From NCBI GenBank assembly GCA_009780955.1, contig WQZB01000042.1:1-45510 (forward strand): 45,510 bases of DNA. Direction: 5' to 3'. The stretch is from Polyangiaceae bacterium (GTDB lineage: Bacteria > Myxococcota_A > Polyangia > Polyangiales > Polyangiaceae). Positions 34,336 to 42,500 of the stretch are shown one piece after another. Position numbers and translations under genes: made by a program. How positions within the stretch are numbered: the stretch's first letter is position 1; every line of letters starts with the position of its first letter. The notes beneath the pieces were generated by a model. That model worked only from the letters and a program-made list of their open reading frames with translations. It was not told the DNA's origin and did no database searches.

Positions 34336-35702
34336 CACGCGAAGTTCACAGCACGCATGACACGACGCGCACGATGCGCTTCGACCTTGGCGGCGGAGCG
34401 GTGGGCTTTGTCGAAAGCGCGACAGCGGTGCCGCTCGTGTCCATCGTGGTGGCGCTGCGAACCGGATCGGTCGCTGATCCTGATGGCAAGGACGGCGTTT
34501 TTCGTTTGATGGCGCGCATGCTGCGCCGCGGTAGTCATGGCATGTCCGCCATCGAAGTCGAGCATGCCATCGACCAGCTTGGCGCCGAGCTTGGCCTCGA
34601 CGTTTCGCCGTCGACGGCAAGCCTGCACGGTCAAGTCATTCGGCGTAATTTGCGGCCGTTTTGCGAACTTCTCGCGACCATCGTGGGCAAACCAACCTTT
34701 GCCGAAGACGAGTTTTTGCGCCTGCGCCGCGAGAGCATCGCCGAGATTTACGACGCACGCGACAACGACCGCGCGCTCGCAAGTCGCGCATTTCGACGAG
34801 CGCTTTTTGCGGATCACCCTTATGCGCGCAGCGCCTCCGGGCGGCCATCGTCGCTCGAGAAATTGACACGCGACGATGTGGTCAGCGCCTACCAGCGTCA
34901 TTTCGTGCGTGCCGATTGCGTGATTGGTTTTGCCGGCGCAATCACGGAAGCCGAGGCGCGCGAACTCGGCGCGCTCATCGCCGGCGCCCTACGAGAAAAG
35001 AGTGATGGGGGAGATGGGCACGACGGGCCGGCGCAACCGGTCGACATCCCCGAACCCAAACCGCCGGCAGGCCGCTCGCTCATCTTTGTCGACAAGCCAG
35101 AGCGCACCCAAACACAAATCCTCATCGGCACACTCGGCACCTTCCCGCACGACGCCGATCACTTCCCACTCGTCTGCGCCACCGCAATTTTGGGTGGCAC
35201 ATTCACTTCACGCATGATGCGCGAAATCCGAAGCAAGCGCGGCTGGTCGTATGGAACGAGCGCACGCTTGACCATCGACCGAAGGCGACATGCCTTCGTG
35301 ATGGCGGCATTTCCAGCTTCGAACGACTGCGCGCCGTGCATTTCGCTCGAACTCTCCATGCTCGAACAATTCGTCCGAGGTGGGGTATGGCAACGCGAGA
35401 TTTCGTTCATCAAAAACTACATCGTAAGATCGCATGCTTTCGATATCGATACGGCTCCAAAGCGGCTCGGCCAGGCGCTCGACAGCGAGCTTCTCGCGTT
35501 GCCCGAGGATTACTACACGCATTACCTCGATCATGTGCGCGCGGTTACTCCCACGACGGCGAGTGCAGCGATCACGGCGCGGATCTCGCCGGACAACCTC
35601 GTTGTCGTCGTCGTTGGAACCGCGAGCGACATCGTCAACCAAGTGACGGCGGCCATTCCACGGCTTGCACGCCACGAAGTCATTCCCTTCGATCGCGAGT
35701 AG
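34332..35702 (+). CDS. M16-family protease partner lacking HxxEH
   Basis: A 456-residue M16-fold protein starting at GTG 34332, overlapping the stop of the catalytic subunit gene. The zinc motif is missing: the corresponding helix reads RMLRRGSHGMSA. The partner-specific C-terminal residues remain (RSKRGWSYGTSARL with the Arg-x-x-Tyr pair that completes the active site in two-chain M16 enzymes). I infer an obligate heterodimer with the preceding gene. The stop is followed immediately by a GGGCACC hairpin. Confidence 0.92.
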   Translation: MTREVHSTHDTTRTMRFDLGGGAVGFVESATAVPLVSIVVALRTGSVADPDGKDGVFRLMARMLRRGSHGMSAIEVEHAIDQLGAELGLDVSPSTASLHGQVIRRNLRPFCELLATIVGKPTFAEDEFLRLRRESIAEIYDARDNDRALASRAFRRALFADHPYARSASGRPSSLEKLTRDDVVSAYQRHFVRADCVIGFAGAITEAEARELGALIAGALREKSDGGDGHDGPAQPVDIPEPKPPAGRSLIFVDKPERTQTQILIGTLGTFPHDADHFPLVCATAILGGTFTSRMMREIRSKRGWSYGTSARLTIDRRRHAFVMAAFPASNDCAPCISLELSMLEQFVRGGVWQREISFIKNYIVRSHAFDIDTAPKRLGQALDSELLALPEDYYTHYLDHVRAVTPTTASAAITARISPDNLVVVVVGTASDIVNQVTAAIPRLARHEVIPFDRE

Positions 35703-35703
35703 A

Positions 35704-35726
35704 GGGCACCCCTTGTGGGTGCCCCC
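35704..35726. terminator. Hairpin after the M16 pair
   Basis: GGGCACC (35704-35710), loop CCTTGTG and GGTGCCC, a member of the REP-like set with core CACCCCTTGTGGGTG. It begins two bases after the stop at 35702 and ends 12 bases before the dehydrogenase start. A similar GGGCACCCACAAGGG half unit occurs at 8817-8831. No T-run follows. Confidence 0.6.
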
Positions 35727-35737
35727 TGTAAAGCCTG

Positions 35738-36709
35738 ATGAACAGCAAGCGACCCTTGGTTTTCGTGAGCGCAGCGCTTCCCAGCGACTGGGTGCTGCGC
35801 CTTGCCTCGCAATTCGAAGTCATCACGGGCGAAGACGGAGTCCGCTCGGCCGCTTTCGCCGCGTGCCGCGAGCGCATCGAGGCACTTGTTGCCCTTGTAA
35901 CCGACCACGTCAACGACGCTTTGCTCGCCACGACACCGCGACTTCGCATCGTGGCCAACGTCGCGGTCGGTGTCGACAACATCGATCTTGCGGCGTGCGC
36001 AAAACGCGGTGTCCTTGTCACCAACACCCCTGATGTGCTCACCGAGTCCACCGCCGATCTTGCCTTCGGTCTGCTACTGGCCGCAGCCAGGCGCATTGCC
36101 GAAGGCGACAGGCTCGTGCGAAAAGGAGGCTTTACGGGTTGGACCCCCACCTTCATGCTCGGCACACGCGTGCATGGTGCAACGCTCGGCATCGTTGGCT
36201 TGGGGCGTATCGGCCAAGCGGTCGCGCGGCGCGCTCGCGGGTTTCGCATGAATGTATTATACACTCAAAGGACGAAGCTATCCGAAGACATCGAGAGCGC
36301 GCTTGGCGCGACGTTCGTGGCCTCGCTGGACGACATGCTCGCCCGGGCAGATGCCGTGAGCATCCATTGCCCGCTCACGGCCGAAACCCGCCACCTTTTC
36401 TCGCAGGGCAGGCTCGCGCGCATGAAGCACGGCTCGGTGCTGGTCAACACCGCACGCGGCCCCATCGTCGACGAGGCTGCTCTTGCGAGCGCACTCGCCA
36501 ATGGGCCACTCGCAGCCGCAGGGCTCGATGTTTACGAAGCCGAGCCGAGTGTGCACCATGCACTTCTTTCGCAACAGAATGTCGTGCTCGCGCCCCACAT
36601 CGGCAGCGCTGACCGCACATCACGCGAAGCCATGGCCGCCATGGCCGTAGACAACGTCATGCGCGTGCTTGGGGGTGAGCCGCCGCTGTCGCCGGTCGAA
36701 TCCAGGTAA
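35738..36709 (+). CDS. D-2-hydroxyacid dehydrogenase
   Basis: A 323-residue NAD(P)-dependent dehydrogenase of the D-isomer-specific family, most like glyoxylate/hydroxypyruvate reductases or D-glycerate dehydrogenase. The nucleotide-binding motif GIVGLGRIGQAVARRARGF is clear. The catalytic Arg is in NTARGPIVDEAALASAL, the Glu in LDVYEAEPSV, and the His in LAPHIGSADRTSREAM. Substrate preference cannot be read. Its start follows the M16 genes by 35 bp with only a hairpin between. Confidence 0.92.
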   Translation: MNSKRPLVFVSAALPSDWVLRLASQFEVITGEDGVRSAAFAACRERIEALVALVTDHVNDALLATTPRLRIVANVAVGVDNIDLAACAKRGVLVTNTPDVLTESTADLAFGLLLAAARRIAEGDRLVRKGGFTGWTPTFMLGTRVHGATLGIVGLGRIGQAVARRARGFRMNVLYTQRTKLSEDIESALGATFVASLDDMLARADAVSIHCPLTAETRHLFSQGRLARMKHGSVLVNTARGPIVDEAALASALANGPLAAAGLDVYEAEPSVHHALLSQQNVVLAPHIGSADRTSREAMAAMAVDNVMRVLGGEPPLSPVESR

Positions 36710-36737
36710 TTCCACCGCTCCGTCTGCCGAAAAACCT

Positions 36738-36810
36738 CAGAGCATGTTTACCAGCCTGCTGCGCGCCGCGATCCCTGCGTTGGGTCCTGCTGCAGTGCCT
36801 GCGCACGTAG
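36738..36810. repeat. Family C, partial copy C2
   Basis: CTCAGAGCATGTTTACCAGC and the next ~55 bases match, in inverse orientation, the right half of C1 (25128-25214); the first 37 bases differ at two positions. The other terminal repeat is absent. The TTA within TGTTTACC provides the stop codon (36748-36750) of the Sel1 gene, whose last ~20 residues are encoded by the repeat. A related fragment TACGTGCGCAGACACCGCAG occurs at 42414. Confidence 0.75.
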
Positions 36811-38358
36811 ACTCGCGCGCTTTTGTGACATGGAGGGCACCCGCGCCATCTTCTTCTGAAGGACCAACCGTGCCCCCTCATGCCCCTGATCCGCCGCCTT
36901 CTTGTACCACTTCAGCGCCTCTGCATTATTCTTCGCGACTCCTCGGCCTTCGGCATACATCACACCAAGGTTGAACTGCGCGTCCGCGTACCCCCGTTCA
37001 GCCGCGCTTTTGTACCATCTCACCGCCTCGGCTTCATCTTTCGCGACGCCTTGGCCTTCGGCATACATCAACCCAAGGGTATTTTTCGCGTAGGTGCTCC
37101 CCTGGGCCGCCGCCTTCTTGTACCACTTCAGCGCTTCGACTTTATCCTTCGCGACTCCTCGGCCTTCGGCATACATCTGCCCAAGGTTGCCTTGCGCTTC
37201 CGCGTTCCCCTGCTCCACCGCCTTCGTCGTCCACTTCAGCGCCTCGGCATCATCCGGCGCGACGCCTAGGCCTTCGTAATACATAAACCCAAGGTTGGTT
37301 TGCGCGTTCGCGTTCCCCTGCTCCGCCGCCTTCCTCCACCACTTCACCGCCTCGGCTTCATCCTTCGGAACGCCTCGGCCGTTGGCATACATCACACCAA
37401 GGTTGAATTGCGCTTCGTCATTCCCTTGGTTCGCGGCCTTCCTCCACCACTTTATTGCTTCTGCGTCATCCTTCTCGACGCCTAGGCCGTTGGCGTACAC
37501 AAACCCGAGTTCGAATTGCGCTTTCGCGTGCCCCTGCTCTGCCGCCCTCCTCCACCATTTAACCGCCTCGACTTCATCCTTCGCGACTCCTCGGCCGTTG
37601 ACATACGCAAGCCCAAGGTTGAATTGCGCTTTCGCGTGCCCCTGCTCTGCCGCCCTCCTCCACCATTTAACCGCCTCGGCTTCATCCTTCGCGACGCCTA
37701 GGCCGTTGACATACGCAAGCCCAAGTTTGGTCTGCGCGTCTGCGTGCCCCCGATCCGCCGCCTTCTTGAACCACCCCGCCGCCTCTTTGTCCCACCACGC
37801 CACCTCGGATTCATTCTTCGCAACGCTCCGGTTCTTGACACACATCATCCCAAGGCCGAATTGCGCGTCTGCGTTCCCCTGTTTCGCCGCCTTCCCGTAC
37901 CACCTTACCGCCTCTACATCATCCTTCGCGACTCCTCGGCCTTCGGCATACATAGATCCAAGTTTGGTCTGCGCTTCCGCGTACCCCTGGTCCGCCGCCT
38001 TCCTAAACCACCTCACCGCCTCCGCGTCATCCCTCGCGACTCCTCGGCCTTCGGCATACATCACACCAAAGACAGTTTGCGCAACCACGTGCCCCTGATC
38101 CGCCGCCTTTCTCCACCACTTAATCGCCTCTGCATCATCCTTCGCAACGCCTAGGCCTTTGGCATACATCACACCAAGGTTGAATTGCGCGTCCGCGTTT
38201 CCTTTTTCTGCGGCTCGCCAAACGGGTTCCTGTGGCTGGGCGTTGCTCTGCTCGATCGTGCCTGTCGGACGAGGGTTCGGCGCCGACGCACACCCATACG
38301 TCGCCAAGGGAAGCACAATCAGCATGGCCATCAACGCCCTTGTTAAACGAATTCTCAT
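36748..38358 (-). CDS. Sel1-repeat lipoprotein-like protein
   Basis: About 536 residues. GGAGGAA immediately before the ATG at 38358 decides the start. A signal sequence (RLTRALMAMLIVLPLATYGC) suggests export; TYGC is an imperfect lipobox. Residues ~45-485 hold twelve Sel1 repeats of 36 residues (consensus A-x-QG-x-x-x-AQ-x-x-LG-x-MY-x-x-G-x-GV-x-KD-x-x-EA-x-KW-x-x-KA); the fourth carries a 7-residue insertion. Adjacent repeats are nearly identical in DNA (for example 37514-37580 and 37622-37688), indicating recent duplication. Sel1 proteins act as adaptors in signalling and envelope processes. The C-terminal ~20 residues (RAQALQQDPTQGSRRAAGW) come from repeat C2. Confidence 0.88.
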   Translation of the reverse strand: MRIRLTRALMAMLIVLPLATYGCASAPNPRPTGTIEQSNAQPQEPVWRAAEKGNADAQFNLGVMYAKGLGVAKDDAEAIKWWRKAADQGHVVAQTVFGVMYAEGRGVARDDAEAVRWFRKAADQGYAEAQTKLGSMYAEGRGVAKDDVEAVRWYGKAAKQGNADAQFGLGMMCVKNRSVAKNESEVAWWDKEAAGWFKKAADRGHADAQTKLGLAYVNGLGVAKDEAEAVKWWRRAAEQGHAKAQFNLGLAYVNGRGVAKDEVEAVKWWRRAAEQGHAKAQFELGFVYANGLGVEKDDAEAIKWWRKAANQGNDEAQFNLGVMYANGRGVPKDEAEAVKWWRKAAEQGNANAQTNLGFMYYEGLGVAPDDAEALKWTTKAVEQGNAEAQGNLGQMYAEGRGVAKDKVEALKWYKKAAAQGSTYAKNTLGLMYAEGQGVAKDEAEAVRWYKSAAERGYADAQFNLGVMYAEGRGVAKNNAEALKWYKKAADQGHEGARLVLQKKMARVPSMSQKRASLRAQALQQDPTQGSRRAAGW

Positions 38359-38569
38359 GGTTCCTCCATCAAGCAAAAAGCAGTCTGGTTCGCGTAAACG
38401 GTGGGCCATACACACCCTGACACTACTTCACGAGACCTTTTCCGTGTGGCGGGACTTATTCTGACCCCGTTTTTGTTTTTGGCCACGTTCGACAGCCAGC
38501 ATCGGCCAGAACCGGCGCGGGATCCGTCGGAGAGCAACGGCCCGACCTGGAGGGACGACGGCGAGCGGT

Positions 38570-40423
38570 CTAATAAGGCCACAATAAAGGCAGCACCAGC
38601 ACCATCACGATGCCGAAAAGGATTTGCAGAGGCAAACCCACTTTCACATAATCCATAAACGTATATTGCCCCGCGGACATCACGAGGGCGTTGGGAGGTG
38701 TCGAGAACGGGCTCGCAAAACACATGCTAGCCGCTACCGTTACGCCAAACAGAAGGGGGTAAGGGCTAATACCGATTTCGAGGGCAGAACGCAATGCAAT
38801 AGGAGTAAAAAGTACCGCCGTAGCAGTATTGCTGATAAAAAGCGTAAGGAACGAAGTGGCAAAATAGATACCTGCCATCAAGGCCATAGGACCAAAGCTT
38901 CCCAGCCCTTCCACCAATCCTCTGGATATGTGTTCCGTGGCGCCGGTTTTTTCAATCGCCGACGACATGGGCAACATGGCACCAATCAATACGACACTTT
39001 CCCAGTTGATGGTTTTGTAGGCCTCCTCGACGTTGCGGAAACACCCCGTGAGCACCATTCCCACGGCCGTCATCATCACGGCCGTAACGGCAGGCACCAC
39101 ATTGAAACCCATGAGTACCACCATGCCAATCATCAAGATCGCCGCCAGAGGCGCTTTATGGTCGAGCGTGATCTTCGATGCTTCGGTGAGCGGTTGCCCG
39201 ATGACCACCCACTCCGCCGATTCCTCGGTCAGCCGCGCGATGTCGTTCCATTCGCCCTGAACCAAGAGCACGTCGCTCGACTGGATTTTCTCGTCTTTCA
39301 GATCTTGCAGGATGTACTTTTTCTTGCGTCGGATCCCCAGAATATTCACTCTGTATTTTTCGCGGAAACCCGAATTTCTAGCCGACTGATTCACCAATCG
39401 CGAGGTGGGGAACACCACGACTTCGGCAATCCCAATCTCGTCAAACCGGAGCTTGCCGGCAAAGGCAGGCGCTTCTTCCTCCGATTCGTGCATGTCGATC
39501 ATGTCGACCTTGTTTTCGGCCGCGAAAAGCCGCACCTGCTCGAATGAGCCGGAAAGATACAGCACGTCGTTCTCGATGATCACGGTTTCGGGGCCGGCCA
39601 ATTTTTGATTGATGGTTTTCAGAAACGGATTATGGTTGTTGGCACGGCGTCTGATTTCCAACACATTGATGTTGTATCGCTTTGGTATTTTCAATTCCTG
39701 CAACTTCTTGCCAGTCAACGCCGATCCAGGAATCGATCGCACACGGAATAGGTTTTGCGAAAGCTGGTATTCGTTGGCCAGGTCCCCCAGCGATTTCGAT
39801 TTCTTGGTTTCGCTAGCATTCTTGTTTTTCGTGAGAAAAATTTTGCTCAAAGGGCCAAGGGCAACAATCCCCAGCGGGAGGCAAATCAAGCCGACAGGCA
39901 AAAACGAAAAAAACGAAAGGCCTTGGAAGCCTGCCTCCCTGAGAGCACTGTCGATCACCAAGTTTGGCGGGGTTCCGATCAGGGTCAACATTCCGCCCAT
40001 GCTGCTGGCAAAGGCCAGGGGCATCAGAAAACGGCTCGGGCTGGTGTTGGCCGCCGTGGCCAGGCTCACCACGATCGGAAGCATCAAGGCCACCGTGCCG
40101 GTGTTGCTTATGAAACCCCCGATGGTGGCCGTTACCAGCATCACCAGCACGAATAGTCTCGTCTGGCTGTTGCCTGCCAGAGTGAGTATTTTTCTGCTAA
40201 TTACATTGGCCAATCCGGTACGAAAAATACCACCTCCCACCACGAACAGCCCAATCATCATAATAATAATGGAACTCGAAAACCCAGCGAGAGCTTCCGC
40301 GGGCGTCAGGATGTCGAACAACATCAGAAGGATGAGCGCACACAGCGCGACGAGATCCGAGCGGATTTTGCCTGTTACGAAGAAGACCGTGGCGACGGTC
40401 AATATGATTAATGTGATGAACAT
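38570..40423 (-). CDS. SLC13/DASS anion permease with two RCK-C domains
   Basis: A 617-residue membrane transporter. Five to six helices (LIILTVATVFFVTGKIRSDL...) precede a cytoplasmic insert holding two TrkA-C-type (RCK_C) ligand-binding domains (~220-305 and ~325-395), then five to six more helices. The two re-entrant substrate loops are seen in FISNTGTVALMLPI and FISNTATAVLFTPIAL, and TLIGTPPNL/FSTPPNALV are family hallmarks. Substrates in this family are sulfate, dicarboxylates or other anions with sodium or protons. Composition and codon choice differ from neighbours (more AT-rich, many AAA/ATT codons), suggesting acquisition, perhaps from Bacteroidota. It ends 154 bp from the Sel1 region. 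Confidence 0.92.
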   Translation of the reverse strand: MFITLIILTVATVFFVTGKIRSDLVALCALILLMLFDILTPAEALAGFSSSIIIMMIGLFVVGGGIFRTGLANVISRKILTLAGNSQTRLFVLVMLVTATIGGFISNTGTVALMLPIVVSLATAANTSPSRFLMPLAFASSMGGMLTLIGTPPNLVIDSALREAGFQGLSFFSFLPVGLICLPLGIVALGPLSKIFLTKNKNASETKKSKSLGDLANEYQLSQNLFRVRSIPGSALTGKKLQELKIPKRYNINVLEIRRRANNHNPFLKTINQKLAGPETVIIENDVLYLSGSFEQVRLFAAENKVDMIDMHESEEEAPAFAGKLRFDEIGIAEVVVFPTSRLVNQSARNSGFREKYRVNILGIRRKKKYILQDLKDEKIQSSDVLLVQGEWNDIARLTEESAEWVVIGQPLTEASKITLDHKAPLAAILMIGMVVLMGFNVVPAVTAVMMTAVGMVLTGCFRNVEEAYKTINWESVVLIGAMLPMSSAIEKTGATEHISRGLVEGLGSFGPMALMAGIYFATSFLTLFISNTATAVLFTPIALRSALEIGISPYPLLFGVTVAASMCFASPFSTPPNALVMSAGQYTFMDYVKVGLPLQILFGIVMVLVLPLLWPY

Positions 40424-40479
40424 TTGCAGCGAGAGGATCGAAACGTCGAAGCGAAGTCGTTATGAATTATTTGAGCCAT

Positions 40480-40615
40480 GTAGGGGCGTATGGCCATACG
40501 CCCCTACGAAGATATGCGTTTCGTTGTAGGGGCGCCATTCATGGCGCCCGACCGCGTGGCGTTTTGGAATCCATACCATTGGTAGATCCCGAGGGCGCGA
40601 TGAATCGCGCCCCTA
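40480..40615. repeat. Three-palindrome REP-like cluster
   Basis: Order and cores repeat those at 8848-8970: a 28-bp palindrome with core GCGTATGGCCATACGC (40480-40507), GGGCGCCATTCATGGCGCCC (40530-40549), then GGGCGCGATGAATCGCGCCC (40593-40612) and CTA. The final CTA is the TAG stop of the S8 protease gene (40613-40615). The cluster separates the convergently arranged... upstream permease start and the protease end, both on the minus strand. Confidence 0.88.
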
Positions 40616-42367
40616 GATTCGTTTTGCATCAAGTGTCATCCGTGCAACCCACAAACACATGGCTGCATTCACGGCACAAAACACGCGCAGCATGAACGGC
40701 CCCCCAGCAAATAGGACTTCGCCGCTCATGGCAAGCTGCACGCAAAGCGCCGCACTGCCAAGTGCATATCCCCCCACGGCACCGCGCAAGCGCTTGCTGC
40801 CAAAGAAAAGTGCCACGAGCAGGAATGTTGGCGCCGCGCTGGCGAGAATTAGCCATTTGTGCGCAGCCGCCGAAAATAGCAAATCCCACTCTCCCACAGG
40901 CTTGATGAAGAGCTCGGTCACCCAGCGCAGGCTGCCCGCACGCGCCGGCACTCCAAACACGGGCAACACGGGCAATAGCCCTACGCCCGCAACCAAAGCG
41001 GCTGCCATTTTGCCTACGCCTCGCTCGATGGAACCCCCTTTCCTTTTGATGTGCCGAGCGACGGCCAACGCAAGCCCGAAGAGCACGAGCAGACGAACCA
41101 CGACGTGGGTGAAGTGCGTAGAAAAGACGGATTTCCCGGCGTCGAGAATCCCAGCGCCAAACAAGTTTTTATCGTTTTTCGGGATTGCCGTAGCCTGCAA
41201 AACTTCGCGCACGGCATCTGGATTCGTAATGCCCTGACCCATAGCGAGCGCGGCGGCGGCGGCAACGTGAGGAGACGCCATGCTCGTGCCGTTGAAAACG
41301 CCCCACATTTCGCATTTGTTTTTGCCTTCGTCGCAAATCGTTTGCTGCGTGACCGACACCCCTGGCGCGCCAATGGCCACTTCGGGCCCGCGCGACGAGA
41401 ACCATGCGAGATTGTCGTTTCGGTCGGTTGCACTCACGGCAATCACATCGGCATACGCTGCGGGATAGCCAACCGATTTGCCGGAATTGCCCGCAGCCGC
41501 AACGACAACCACACCTTTCTTGGAGGCGTACTTGACCGCGTTCTCGACAACCTTGCTTCGGATGGGAGAGCCGAGTGACAGATTCACGACGTTGGCGCCG
41601 TGATCGGCTGCCCATCGAATTCCCTCGGCAACGTCGGCCATCGTGCCCCAGCCTTGCTTCGACAGCACCTTGACGGGCATAAGCTTCGCGCAGTGCGCGA
41701 GACCGGCAACGCCAACACCGTTGTTCGTTGTCTGGGCGATCGTTCCGGCGACGTGCGTGCCATGACCTTGGTCGTCGGCGGCAATATCGTTATTACCCAC
41801 GAAGTTGTAACCACCCACGCAGGATGTACCTGCCAGATCGGTCCCCTTCATGAAACCGCTCTTGTCGTAACAAGCAATGCCCGTATCGACGACGGCCACG
41901 GTAACGCCCTGCCCGCACGCATAATCCCACGCGCGCTCGGCGCCCACGCGCGTCATGTGCCACTGCTCGCCAAACTTTGGATCGTTCGGAGTAAACAATG
42001 CTTTGGCAACGATGACGGGCTCGACCGCTTCCACGCGCGAGTCGCTCGTGAGGCGCGCGATGAGCTCGCCCAAGCGCGACGCATCAATGTTGGCAATGGC
42101 AATGTTGCCATCGTTTTTGACGCCAGGGCTGTTGTCACGCAAAGCAATATGAAATTCGCTGCCGAGGCGCTCGATATCGGCGTCGGTCAGATCGTCTTTC
42201 ACATCCACGACGATCTCACCCGGCATGACGTCGGGCAGACTCTCGAGAAACTGCGAGGTTGGCGCATTCGACGGCGCAAGATCGATTCGTTCCTGCTCCG
42301 CATAGGCGGGCTGCCCCACCGCGAGCCCAAAAGCACACGATGCGAAAGTGACAATGGCGCGCTTCAT
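40613..42367 (-). CDS. Subtilisin-family (S8) serine protease with membrane tail
   Basis: A 584-residue secreted protease. Signal peptide at 1-23 (MKRAIVTFASCAFGLAVGQP, AYA). Residues ~45-120 resemble a fervidolysin-type propeptide. The catalytic triad is D161 (VAVVDTGIACYD), H202 (DQGHGTHVAGTIAQ) and S362 (FNGTSMASPHVAA), with the oxyanion Asn near 294 (AAAGNSG). After ~405 there are four to five hydrophobic segments (VVRLLVLFGLALAVARHI, LAMSGEVLFAGGPFMLRVF), so the protease is membrane-tethered with an unusual multi-helix tail. The stop lies in a REP-like palindrome. Confidence 0.92.
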   Translation of the reverse strand: MKRAIVTFASCAFGLAVGQPAYAEQERIDLAPSNAPTSQFLESLPDVMPGEIVVDVKDDLTDADIERLGSEFHIALRDNSPGVKNDGNIAIANIDASRLGELIARLTSDSRVEAVEPVIVAKALFTPNDPKFGEQWHMTRVGAERAWDYACGQGVTVAVVDTGIACYDKSGFMKGTDLAGTSCVGGYNFVGNNDIAADDQGHGTHVAGTIAQTTNNGVGVAGLAHCAKLMPVKVLSKQGWGTMADVAEGIRWAADHGANVVNLSLGSPIRSKVVENAVKYASKKGVVVVAAAGNSGKSVGYPAAYADVIAVSATDRNDNLAWFSSRGPEVAIGAPGVSVTQQTICDEGKNKCEMWGVFNGTSMASPHVAAAAALAMGQGITNPDAVREVLQATAIPKNDKNLFGAGILDAGKSVFSTHFTHVVVRLLVLFGLALAVARHIKRKGGSIERGVGKMAAALVAGVGLLPVLPVFGVPARAGSLRWVTELFIKPVGEWDLLFSAAAHKWLILASAAPTFLLVALFFGSKRLRGAVGGYALGSAALCVQLAMSGEVLFAGGPFMLRVFCAVNAAMCLWVARMTLDAKRI

Positions 42368-42389
42368 GATTTGGATCCTCGTACAATTC

Positions 42390-42497
42390 TAACACGACTG
42401 CCGGAACTTCCCCTACGTGCGCAGACACCGCAGCGCCAACGGCGAACGAAGGCCAACGAAACGAAGAGGTCAGTCAAAATCGCCTCAAGTCGTGTTA
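42390..42497. repeat. Short element with TAACACGACT inverted ends
   Basis: TAACACGACT (42390-42399) and AGTCGTGTTA (42488-42497) are a perfect 10-bp inverted pair bounding 108 bp. The element fills the gap between the start of the S8 protease gene and the stop of lipA, both on the minus strand, so the S8 promoter must lie within or beside it. It contains a fragment of family C (TACGTGCGCAGACACCGCAG, from 42414). The palindrome at 28352-28392 has the same TAACACGAC...GTGTTACATT ends. Confidence 0.5.
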
Positions 42498-42500
42498 CAT

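Noticed and set aside
36890-38210. CRISPR or satellite from regularly spaced DNA repeats
   Set aside because: The 108-bp period is explained by Sel1 protein repeats of 36 residues.
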